Origin: Merdimonas sp963929015
GTDB taxonomy: Bacteria > Bacillota > Clostridia > Lachnospirales > Lachnospiraceae
DNA: 64,000 nt
Direction of reading: 5' to 3'
Assembly (NCBI RefSeq): GCF_963929015.1
Contig: NZ_CAWVHE010000018.1
Span: 1 to 64,000 of the forward strand
Positions within the stretch are counted from its first letter, which is position 1. The number at the start of each line of letters is the position of its first letter. Positions 8,848 to 17,001 of the stretch are shown here, piece after piece. The notes beneath the pieces are model-generated. The model worked only from the letters and a program-made list of their open reading frames with translations. It searched no databases and was not told the DNA's origin. A program made the translations under genes and the position numbers.

Positions 8848-9615
8848 TTACAGATATTTATGAAGAAGGAGCAGCCCCGCTTTTAAATCCTCGATGGCAA
8901 TCTGCCCGGGGGCAGAAACCTTACCAAAGGAGGCGAAAGTGACAGCAGAGCCAAAGACCTCGCCGCACAGGCGGCTGAGCGCACCGGCCCTGCCCATGGA
9001 CATAGTAATAACAGGACGGCTGGTATGCAGGGAGGACATTTCTTCTGTTACACTAAGAAGAGTAAGGACATCAGATCTTTTTTGCGGCATTACAGCGATT
9101 TTGAGAATGTCCGCGCCCAGATCCTGCATGTTACAAAGCCGCGCAATTAACTCTTCGCGTGCAGGAGTTCCCGTAAAGTCATGATTGGATGCAATGACTT
9201 TTACGCCATGAGCATGAGCCGTCTGAATAATATTTTTTACGGCATCATCACCAGAAAAAACTTCCACATCGATAAGATCTACAAAGCCGGTTTTAGCAAC
9301 ACTTTCTAATAAGGTGGCATAAGATTCCAGAGAAAGTTCCTTCTCCCCGCCTTCTCTGGCCGTGCGGAAAGTAAAAAGAAGAGGAGTCTCCCCAAGGATG
9401 CTGCGTAACATATCAGCAGTTTTTATAACTTCAGAAAAAGCAGAAACATCCTCATACCAATCTGCACGCCATTCGACAAGATCAGCTTCTGTGGAACAGA
9501 TAGCTTTTGCGGTGGAAAGAATATCCTCGCGGGTTTTTTCTACAATCGGAACACAGACCTTGGGCATGCCGGAACCAATTTCAATATTTCTAACAACAAC
9601 AGGATTGACATTCAT
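8848..9615 (-). CDS. aroD: Type I 3-dehydroquinate dehydratase
   Basis: A 255-residue class I dehydroquinase that makes 3-dehydroshikimate in the shikimate pathway through a Schiff base. The base His145 (ASNHDF) and the imine-forming Lys172 (ILKIAVMP) are present, as are VEWRAD, FTFR and SMGRAGALSR. Length fits the family. No other shikimate genes are near, so it is a solitary copy. The divergent space upstream carries a palindromic repeat. Confidence 0.93.
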   Translation of the reverse strand: MNVNPVVVRNIEIGSGMPKVCVPIVEKTREDILSTAKAICSTEADLVEWRADWYEDVSAFSEVIKTADMLRSILGETPLLFTFRTAREGGEKELSLESYATLLESVAKTGFVDLIDVEVFSGDDAVKNIIQTAHAHGVKVIASNHDFTGTPAREELIARLCNMQDLGADILKIAVMPQKRSDVLTLLSVTEEMSSLHTSRPVITMSMGRAGALSRLCGEVFGSAVTFASFGKVSAPGQIAIEDLKAGLLLLHKYL

Positions 9616-9670
9616 AGTAATTGTGCCTCACTTATCAAAAAATGTGGAAAAATAGTAAAGATAGTTTATC

Positions 9671-9745
9671 ATGAAAAAGGAAAGGAAGCAATTGGGGACG
9701 GGGGATTTCTGGAAATCCCCCGTCCCCAATTGCTTCCTTTTTCAT
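9671..9745. repeat. REP-like palindrome, copy 1
   Basis: Core GGGGACGGGGGATTT (9694-9708), 4-nt loop, AAATCCCCCGTCCCC (9713-9727). The arms continue outward with sequence not shared by other copies: GGAAGCAATT pairs with AATTGCTTCC, then, after a 5-nt insertion on the left (9679-9683), ATGAAAAA pairs with TTTTTCAT. It lies between divergent genes, so it is not simply a gene-end terminator. Confidence 0.85.
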
Positions 9746-9750
9746 TTCGG

Positions 9751-9802
9751 TGTATAATATTCCCAATCTTGTGGATAACCCGGCGGATAAGTATGTGGAT
9801 AA
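9751..9802 (+). promoter_or_regulatory. Probable -10 and two DnaA-box sequences before the GH13 gene
   Basis: TGTATAAT (-10 at 9753-9758) is followed by two exact TGTGGATAA sites (9770-9778 and 9794-9802), spaced 24 bp apart. TGTGGATAA is the complement of the consensus DnaA box TTATCCACA. Their place downstream of the -10 would suit repression or timing by DnaA, if they are functional. Confidence 0.5.
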
Positions 9803-9847
9803 CTTTTTTTGTCTACCGGAAATTTTATAGGTAATGAGGTTTGGAAT

Positions 9848-11827
9848 ATGGGTAAGAAGAAATCGAGAAACAGATCTAAGAATAAAGCGGTGGCGCAGTC
9901 TGGCGCGGTTAAGAAGCAGGTGCAAGTGTCTCCGGCTCTGTCCGCAGCCATCGAAAAGAAGCCGGCTCCTCAGGAGCGGAAGCTTTCGGTGGATGAGGAG
10001 GCCTGCTACAGCCGCCGGTTCGGCCGTCATTTTGATGAGCTGAAATGGCTTTACATGGAGCTTTATGATAACAGTTCCATGTTTGCGGAGCTGTGCGACA
10101 ATCTCCACCGCTTCTATGAGGAACGCGACCTGGATCTGAAGGAGCAGGACGCGGAGCGGGAGAAGCATCCGGGCTGGTATAAGACCAACGACATGTTGGG
10201 CATGATGTTCTATATTGATAATTTTGCCGGCAACATGAAGGGCGTGGAGTCGAAGCTAGATTATATTGAGAAGAGTAATGTGAATTATATTCATCTGATG
10301 CCGTTTCTGGACACGGTGGAAGGTCGTTCGGACGGCGGCTATGCGGTGGCGGACTTCCGCAAGGTGCAGGAAAAGCTTGGCTCCATGGAGGATCTGGAGG
10401 ATCTGACCAAAGCCTGCCACAAAAAAGGCATCAACGTCTGCATGGATTTTGTCATGAACCATACATCGGAGGACCACGAGTGGGCGAAGCGGGCCCGGGC
10501 CGGAGAAGGGGAATACATGAGCCGGTATTTCTTCTTTGATAATTATTCGATCCCGGCCATGTATGAAAAGACCGTGCCCCAGGTATTCCCGACAACAGCG
10601 CCGGGCAATTTCACCTGGCTTCCGGATGCGGGCCATTTTGTTATGACCAGCTTTTACCCTTATCAATGGGATCTGAATTACAAGAACCCCAGGGTATTTA
10701 ATGAAATGATGTATAATTTCCTCTACCTGGCTAACCGTGGCATTGATATTGTCAGGATCGACGCGGTTCCTTACATCTGGAAGGAACTGGGCACCCAGTG
10801 CCGCAATCTTCCCCAGGTGCATACCATTGTCCGCATGATGCGGATGATCGCCGAGATCGTCTGCCCGGGCATCCTTTTGCTGGGCGAGGTGGTGATGGAG
10901 CCGGAGAAGGTAGTGCCCTACTTTGGCACCGTGGAGAAGCCGGAGTGCCACATGCTTTATAATGTGACCACCATGGCGACCACCTGGCATACGGTTGCCA
11001 CCAGAAAGGTCCGGCTCCTAAAGCAGCAGCTGGACATTGTAAATGCGCTGCCCAAGGATTATGTGTTCCTGAATTATCTGCGCTGTCACGATGATATCGG
11101 CTGGGGCCTGGATTATGCCTCCTTACGCACAGAGGGCATTGACGAGCGCGCCCACAAGAAATATCTGAACGACTATTTCCAGGGGTATGCGGGGGACAGC
11201 AACAGCAGAGGCGAGCTGTACAATTCCGATCCGGTCAGCGGAGACGCCCGGTTCTGCGGAACTACCGCATCCATGTGCGGGATTGAAAAAGCAGGATTTG
11301 AGCAGGATATGGAAGCCATGGAGCGGGCCATCCAGCTGGACGTGATGCTTCATGCCTATATGTTTATGCAGTCCGGGATTCCGGTACTCTACAGCGGGGA
11401 TGAGATTGCCCAGGTCAATGATTATTCTTATAAGGAAGATCCCAACAAGGCAGAGGACTCCCGCTATATCCACAGAGGCCCCATGCGCTGGGATCTGGCG
11501 GCCCATGCAGAGGATGAGACGACGGTGGAAGGCCGGGTATATCAGAGGCTGCAGCAGCTGGAGAAGATCCGCAAAAGCGAGAAAGCATTTATGACGGAGG
11601 CGGATACCTGGACCATCGAGACCTGGGATGAAAGCGTGTTGTGTATCGGCAGATATTATGACGGTGACAAGATCCTGGGACTCTTTAACTTCAGCGAGCA
11701 TGATAAGACGGCCTGGATCAACGAGACAGACGGGGAATATATTGAGCTTTTAAGCGGCAGAGTGCTGCAGCCCATCGGCGTAAATATTCCGGCCTACGGT
11801 TTTTATTATATGAAGAAGATTAATTAG
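9848..11827 (+). CDS. Amylosucrase-type GH13 alpha-glucan enzyme
   Basis: A 659-residue cytosolic GH13 enzyme that aligns closely with amylosucrases. The nucleophile is Asp305 in DIVRIDAV, followed by the amylosucrase pattern YIWKELGT. The acid/base is Glu347 (LLGEVV), and the transition-state Asp lies in CHDDIGW (415-416). Amylosucrase makes alpha-1,4-glucan from sucrose; related enzymes act as sucrose hydrolases, so exact activity is inferred. A Lys/Arg-rich tail of about 25 residues precedes the domain. ATG 9848 follows ATGAGG; an upstream TTG at 9809 has no ribosome site. glgP downstream could degrade the glucan. Confidence 0.85.
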   Translation: MGKKKSRNRSKNKAVAQSGAVKKQVQVSPALSAAIEKKPAPQERKLSVDEEACYSRRFGRHFDELKWLYMELYDNSSMFAELCDNLHRFYEERDLDLKEQDAEREKHPGWYKTNDMLGMMFYIDNFAGNMKGVESKLDYIEKSNVNYIHLMPFLDTVEGRSDGGYAVADFRKVQEKLGSMEDLEDLTKACHKKGINVCMDFVMNHTSEDHEWAKRARAGEGEYMSRYFFFDNYSIPAMYEKTVPQVFPTTAPGNFTWLPDAGHFVMTSFYPYQWDLNYKNPRVFNEMMYNFLYLANRGIDIVRIDAVPYIWKELGTQCRNLPQVHTIVRMMRMIAEIVCPGILLLGEVVMEPEKVVPYFGTVEKPECHMLYNVTTMATTWHTVATRKVRLLKQQLDIVNALPKDYVFLNYLRCHDDIGWGLDYASLRTEGIDERAHKKYLNDYFQGYAGDSNSRGELYNSDPVSGDARFCGTTASMCGIEKAGFEQDMEAMERAIQLDVMLHAYMFMQSGIPVLYSGDEIAQVNDYSYKEDPNKAEDSRYIHRGPMRWDLAAHAEDETTVEGRVYQRLQQLEKIRKSEKAFMTEADTWTIETWDESVLCIGRYYDGDKILGLFNFSEHDKTAWINETDGEYIELLSGRVLQPIGVNIPAYGFYYMKKIN

Positions 11828-11828
11828 A

Positions 11829-13355
11829 ATGAAAAAGACATCCGTATTTAGACAGATTTTAAAGAAAATACACCCTGAAAGATACCGAAGATTGCCGGCT
11901 GCGGTTTTATCCGGCGTCCTTCTTCTGGGACTCGCGGGGGCGGGCAGTTCCTTTTCGCCTGCAGTAACCGTACAGGCGTCTCCGGTAGAAAATGCGGAGG
12001 CGAATCCGGATGGTTCCAGTGATACGGCAGACGCGGCAGCTTCCGGGGAAGAACTGACTCCGGAGGAGCAGCTGCAACAGGAGCTGGACCAGGTGTATGC
12101 CATGGAAGTGCAGAGCAACGGCTGGGAGGCCTGGCCTGCAGGCCCGGGGACCTACGGGGAGGCGGCCATTGTTATGGAGGTGGGCACAGGGACAATCCTT
12201 TATGCAAAAAATATTGACGCCCACCACTATCCGGCCAGCATTACAAAACTGGTGACCACGCTGGCGGCGCTGAAAAATGGCAATCTGCAGGATCCTGTGA
12301 CCTTTTCCCACAACAGCGTTTCTTTTCTTAAATGGGATGAGGCGTCCATTGGCATGAAGGAAGGCAATCAGCTGACCCTGGAGCAGGCCCTTTACGCTAC
12401 CCTTCTTGCGTCTGCAAATGAAGCGGCCTATGCGGTGGGAGAGAGCGTGGGCGTGAATGCCGGCCATGACTATAACTGGTTTATCCAGCAGATGAATGAG
12501 ATCTGCCGGGAACTGGGCGGAACCAATTCCAATTTTGTCAATACTAACGGCCTTCATGACCCGAATCACTATACCTGTGCCAGAGATATGGCGCTGATCG
12601 GCCGGGAGCTTTTTCAGTATCCGGACTTTTTCCGGATCGCCCAGACTCCGCAGTACACCATTCCGGCGTCAGCCACTACGGAGGAGCATGTATTCCAGCA
12701 GCACCACGAGATGCTGCTTCCGGATAATTCTGATTATTACCCGTACGCCATCGGCGGGAAGACCGGCTACACCTCAGACGCCCTGTCTACGCTTGTTACC
12801 ATGGCAGATAACGGCAGCATGCAGCTGGTCTGCGTGGTCTTAAAAACCCACGGCATCAACGTCTATCCGGACACCAGAAATCTTCTGGAGTATGGGTTCC
12901 AGAACTTTCGCAAGGTATCTGTGGCCGAAGAGGAGACCTCAAAAAATGTAGAAGAAATCCTCCCGGCAGAGGAGGATGCGGAAAGCGGCAGCGACCCAGA
13001 GGACAGTTATGTACTGCTGCCAAAAGACGCTTCTTTTGACGATCTGGTCCGGGAGATCCTTCCTGACGGCGGCGGAAGCAGGGAAGCTACCATCCGCTAT
13101 ACTTACGAAGATCAGCCGGTGGGAGAGGCAAGAGCTGTTCTAAGTGACCGGTATTTTGAGGAGCACGGCGCAAAAGTACAGGACGTTTCCGGGGAGAAAA
13201 AGAAAGAACAGCCTGCCGAAGAGAAGATGAATGTGTCCGGAGTTGTGCTGGCGGCGCTTGCGGTTCTTCTTGTCATCCTCATCTACGCATTGATAAGAGT
13301 CACCAGAAAGAGAAAGCAGAAAACCCGCAGGAGAAGACGCCGCGGAAAGAGATAA
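11829..13355 (+). CDS. D-alanyl-D-alanine carboxypeptidase (peptidase S11, DacA/DacF-like)
   Basis: A 508-residue penicillin-binding protein that trims the terminal D-Ala from peptidoglycan stem peptides outside the membrane. The catalytic motifs are SITK (Ser137, Lys140), SAN (195-197) and KTG (311-313). A signal sequence covers about residues 20-50 (ending VQA). A second hydrophobic helix near residues 465-490, then a very basic tail (RKRKQKTRRRRRRGKR), anchors the C terminus. The start lies 1 nt after the GH13 stop, so the two are probably one operon. Confidence 0.9.
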   Translation: MKKTSVFRQILKKIHPERYRRLPAAVLSGVLLLGLAGAGSSFSPAVTVQASPVENAEANPDGSSDTADAAASGEELTPEEQLQQELDQVYAMEVQSNGWEAWPAGPGTYGEAAIVMEVGTGTILYAKNIDAHHYPASITKLVTTLAALKNGNLQDPVTFSHNSVSFLKWDEASIGMKEGNQLTLEQALYATLLASANEAAYAVGESVGVNAGHDYNWFIQQMNEICRELGGTNSNFVNTNGLHDPNHYTCARDMALIGRELFQYPDFFRIAQTPQYTIPASATTEEHVFQQHHEMLLPDNSDYYPYAIGGKTGYTSDALSTLVTMADNGSMQLVCVVLKTHGINVYPDTRNLLEYGFQNFRKVSVAEEETSKNVEEILPAEEDAESGSDPEDSYVLLPKDASFDDLVREILPDGGGSREATIRYTYEDQPVGEARAVLSDRYFEEHGAKVQDVSGEKKKEQPAEEKMNVSGVVLAALAVLLVILIYALIRVTRKRKQKTRRRRRRGKR

Positions 13356-13394
13356 AAGACAGGGAAGAAAGACAGAGGAGAAGCCAAAAAACCC

Positions 13395-13424
13395 TTGACT
13401 ACCGGGGGATTTCCTGTATATAAT
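13395..13424 (+). promoter_or_regulatory. SigA-type promoter of the ileS T-box leader
   Basis: TTGACT (13395-13400) and TATAAT (13419-13424) are separated by 18 bp. Confidence 0.7.
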
Positions 13425-13446
13425 AAGAAAGCACATAAAAAGAAAA

Positions 13447-13687
13447 GCCTTGACGAAGACAGTAGGATATATCCGAACGTCCAAGAGAGCCGGCGGCGGT
13501 GGGATGCCGGTACCAGTAAGATCTATCTGAATATCACTTCCGAGCAGCAGCAGCTGAAACGGGCGGGCGTCCTTAGTAAGCGCTGACGGAGTTCCCCCGT
13601 TACAGGGAAGACATATGAAGCGTATGTTTAGGTGGTGTAAAAACGAGAAGCTTAAGCTTCCGTCCTATGCAGGACGGAAGCTTTTTT
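13447..13687 (+). promoter_or_regulatory. T-box riboswitch (isoleucine) controlling ileS
   Basis: Stem I is recognisable from AGAGAGCCGGCGG...GGTGGGATGCCGG. A likely specifier codon ATC (Ile) is at 13533-13535, in GAATATCACTTCC. The antiterminator bulge TGGT (13633-13636, in AGGTGGTGTAA) can pair with an uncharged tRNA 3' end carrying discriminator A. The terminator is AAGCTTCCGTCCT (13654-13666) with AGGACGGAAGCTT (13671-13683), then T6. Uncharged tRNA-Ile would favour read-through into ileS. The T-box core departs from the usual AGGGTGGTACCGCG. Confidence 0.85.
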
Positions 13688-13816
13688 GTATGCCGGCAGC
13701 CGGGGACCCGGCCCTTGCATACAGTCCGAAGAAAGCGTCCCTGACGCGTCTGCGGATCATCTGACCGGGGCGTTGGCTCCGGTTTCACAGGCAACCAGAT
13801 TATAAAGGAGGTCATC

Positions 13817-16800
13817 ATGTATCAGAAGGTTTCCACAGACCTGAATTTTGTCGACAGAGAAAAAGAAGTCGAGAAATTCTGGGAAGAACATCACATTTTT
13901 GAAAAAAGTATGGAAGAAAGGGAAGGCCGGGAGATCTATACGTTCTACGACGGTCCGCCGACCGCCAATGGCAAGCCTCACATCGGCCATGTGCTGACCC
14001 GTGTCATCAAGGACATGATTCCCAGATACCGGACCATGAAAGGCTATGAAGTGCCAAGAAAGGCCGGATGGGATACCCACGGACTGCCGGTAGAGCTGGA
14101 AGTGGAGAAGGCCCTGGGGCTGGACGGCAAGGATCAGATCGAGGAATACGGTCTGGAGCCTTTCATCAATAAATGTAAGGAAAGTGTCTGGAAATACAAA
14201 GGCATGTGGGAGGATTTCTCCGGCACTGTAGGTTTCTGGGCGGATATGGAAAATCCATACGTTACGTACCACAATGACTATATCGAATCTGAGTGGTGGG
14301 CATTAAAGAAGATCTGGGACAAGGGCCTTTTGTATAAAGGTTTTAAGATCGTACCTTACTGCCCCCGCTGCGGAACGCCCCTGTCTGCACAGGAAGTGGC
14401 GCAGGGTTATAAGGATGTCAAAGAACGGTCCGCCATCGTCCGGTTCAAAGTGATCGGCGAGGACGCCTATTTCCTGGCATGGACCACCACGCCATGGACC
14501 CTGCCTTCCAACATCGGTCTTTGCGTCAATCCGGAGGAGGATTATGCGAAGGTAAAAGCTGCGGACGGCTATGTATACTACATGGCAGTGGCGCTTCTTG
14601 ACACTGTGCTTGGAAAGCTTTCAGAAGAAGGAAAGCCGGCTTACGAAGTGCTGGAGACTTACAAAGGAAAAGACCTGGAATATAAGGAATACGAGCCTTT
14701 GTATCAGTGCGCGAAGGAATGTGCTGACAGGCAGAACAAAAAAGCATTTTTCGTAACCTGCGACACCTACGTCACACTGACCGACGGTACCGGCGTGGTA
14801 CACATCGCCCCGGCCTTTGGTGAGGACGACGCCAAAGTGGGACGCAAATACGGCATGCCTTTCGTACAGCTGGTAGATGAAAAGGGAAATATGGGCGAAA
14901 CCACCCCGTTTGCCGGATTATTTGTAAAGAAGGCGGACCCGGAGGTGTTAAAGGATCTGGAAGCGAGAGGGCTTCTCTTTGACGCGCCCAAATTCGAGCA
15001 CAGCTACCCCCACTGCTGGCGCTGCGACACGCCGCTGATCTACTATGCACGGGAGTCCTGGTTCATCAAGATGACCGAGGTAAAGGACGACCTGATCGCC
15101 AACAACAATACCATCAACTGGATCCCGGAGAGCATCGGAAAAGGGCGCTTCGGCGACTGGCTGGAAAATGTCCAGGACTGGGGCATCAGCCGGAACCGCT
15201 ACTGGGGAACTCCGTTGAATATCTGGGAGTGCGAGTGCGGACACCAGCATTCCATTGGAAGCATCGCGGAATTAAAGGAAATGTCCGACAACTGCCCGGA
15301 CGATATCGAACTGCACCGTCCCTACATCGACGCTGTGACCATCAAATGTCCCAAGTGCGGCAAAGAAATGCACCGGGTGCCGGAGGTGATCGACTGCTGG
15401 TTCGACTCCGGAGCCATGCCATTTGCGCAGCACCATTATCCATTTGAAAATCAGGAAGTCTTTGAACAGCAGTTCCCGGCGGACTTTATCTCCGAGGCGG
15501 TAGACCAGACCAGAGGATGGTTCTACTCCCTGCTGGCGATTTCCACCCTGATCTTCAACAAGGCGCCTTATAAGAACGTCATTGTGCTTGGCCATGTACA
15601 GGATGAGAATGGCCAGAAGATGAGCAAGTCCAAGGGAAATGCGGTGGATCCGTTTGAAGCGCTGGAAACCTATGGCGCAGACGCCATCCGCTGGTACTTC
15701 TATGTGAACAGCGCGCCCTGGTTGCCTAACCGTTTCCACGGCAAAGCAGTGGTAGAGGGACAGCGTAAATTTATGGGAACCCTGTGGAATACCTATGCGT
15801 TTTTTGTGCTGTATGCGAATATCGATGAATTTGACGCTACAAAATATACCTTAGAATATGAGAAACTTCCTGTGATGGATAAGTGGCTGTTATCCAAGCT
15901 TAATTCCGTGATCCGGGAAGTGGATCAGAATCTTGCGGACTACAAGATCCCGGAGACTGCAAGAGCTCTGCAGGAGTTTGTGGACGACATGAGCAACTGG
16001 TATGTCAGAAGAAGCAGGGAACGGTTCTGGGCAAAAGGCATGGAGCAGGATAAGATCAATGCTTACATGACGCTGTATACCGCTCTGGTTGAGATCAGCA
16101 AGGCGGCAGCGCCCATGATCCCCTTCATGACAGAGGAGATCTACCAGAACCTGGTAAGATCCATTGATCCTTCTGCACCGGAGAGTATCCATCTGTGCGA
16201 CTTCCCGGCTGTCCATGAGGAATACATTGACAAAGAGCTGGAAGCCAACATGGCACAGGTACTGAAGCTGGTTGTGATGGGACGCGCCTGCAGAAATACG
16301 GCCAACATCAAGAACCGCCAGCCCATCGGCCAGATGTATGTGAAAGCGGATTTTGAAGTGCCGGAGTATTATCAGGAGATCGTCAAAGACGAGCTGAATG
16401 TAAAATCTGTTAAATTTACGCAGGATGTCCGCGACTTTACTTCCTATATATTTAAACCACAGTTAAAGACTGTGGGGCCCAAATATGGTAAACTGTTAGG
16501 GGGAATTAAGGCAGCCCTTGCATCCATTGACGGAAATGCGGCCATGGATGAGCTGAACGCTACAGACGCCCTGAAGCTTCAGGTGAACGGCCAGGAAGTG
16601 ACCCTGTTTAAGGAGGACCTGCTTATTGAGAACAGCCAGGCAGAGGGCTATGTGTCTGAATCGGACAATGGCATTACCGTAGTCCTGGACACCAATCTCA
16701 CCGAAGAGCTTCTGAAGGAAGGGTTTGTACGCGAGATCATCAGCAAGGTACAGACCATGCGTAAGGAAGCGGATTTTGAAGTGACCGATAAGATCCGGAT

Positions 16801-16966
16801 CACTTACCAGGGAACGGACAAGGCCGAGGATATTTTCACTAAAAACGCGGACACCATCGGCGCCGAGACTCTGGCGGAGCAGGTGGAAAAAGCAGAACCT
16901 GCCGGATTCGTAAAAGAGTGGAAGATTAACGGCGAGCAGGTAGTCCTTGGCGTTGAGAGACGATAA
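13817..16966 (+). CDS. ileS: Isoleucyl-tRNA synthetase, type 2 (IleRS2)
   Basis: A 1049-residue class I synthetase that charges tRNA-Ile. HIGH is at residues 55-58 and KMSKS at 601-605. The N terminus (FYDGPPTANGKPHIGHVL, KAGWDTHGLPVE) and the length match the eukaryote-like type 2 enzymes rather than the shorter type 1. Type 2 enzymes are commonly less sensitive to mupirocin. The CP1 editing domain and a long C-terminal region are present. AAAGGAGGTCATC precedes ATG 13817. The last 16 bases are duplicated just after the stop. Confidence 0.96.
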   Translation: MYQKVSTDLNFVDREKEVEKFWEEHHIFEKSMEEREGREIYTFYDGPPTANGKPHIGHVLTRVIKDMIPRYRTMKGYEVPRKAGWDTHGLPVELEVEKALGLDGKDQIEEYGLEPFINKCKESVWKYKGMWEDFSGTVGFWADMENPYVTYHNDYIESEWWALKKIWDKGLLYKGFKIVPYCPRCGTPLSAQEVAQGYKDVKERSAIVRFKVIGEDAYFLAWTTTPWTLPSNIGLCVNPEEDYAKVKAADGYVYYMAVALLDTVLGKLSEEGKPAYEVLETYKGKDLEYKEYEPLYQCAKECADRQNKKAFFVTCDTYVTLTDGTGVVHIAPAFGEDDAKVGRKYGMPFVQLVDEKGNMGETTPFAGLFVKKADPEVLKDLEARGLLFDAPKFEHSYPHCWRCDTPLIYYARESWFIKMTEVKDDLIANNNTINWIPESIGKGRFGDWLENVQDWGISRNRYWGTPLNIWECECGHQHSIGSIAELKEMSDNCPDDIELHRPYIDAVTIKCPKCGKEMHRVPEVIDCWFDSGAMPFAQHHYPFENQEVFEQQFPADFISEAVDQTRGWFYSLLAISTLIFNKAPYKNVIVLGHVQDENGQKMSKSKGNAVDPFEALETYGADAIRWYFYVNSAPWLPNRFHGKAVVEGQRKFMGTLWNTYAFFVLYANIDEFDATKYTLEYEKLPVMDKWLLSKLNSVIREVDQNLADYKIPETARALQEFVDDMSNWYVRRSRERFWAKGMEQDKINAYMTLYTALVEISKAAAPMIPFMTEEIYQNLVRSIDPSAPESIHLCDFPAVHEEYIDKELEANMAQVLKLVVMGRACRNTANIKNRQPIGQMYVKADFEVPEYYQEIVKDELNVKSVKFTQDVRDFTSYIFKPQLKTVGPKYGKLLGGIKAALASIDGNAAMDELNATDALKLQVNGQEVTLFKEDLLIENSQAEGYVSESDNGITVVLDTNLTEELLKEGFVREIISKVQTMRKEADFEVTDKIRITYQGTDKAEDIFTKNADTIGAETLAEQVEKAEPAGFVKEWKINGEQVVLGVERR

Positions 16967-16983
16967 CCGTTGAGAGACGATAA
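16951..16983 (+). repeat. Tandem duplication of the ileS 3' end
   Basis: CGTTGAGAGACGATAA occurs at 16951-16966 (including the stop codon) and again at 16968-16983, a 17-bp period. It looks like a replication-slippage product. Confidence 0.9.
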
Positions 16984-17001
16984 GAAAGGAAAAGAGAGAA
17001 C

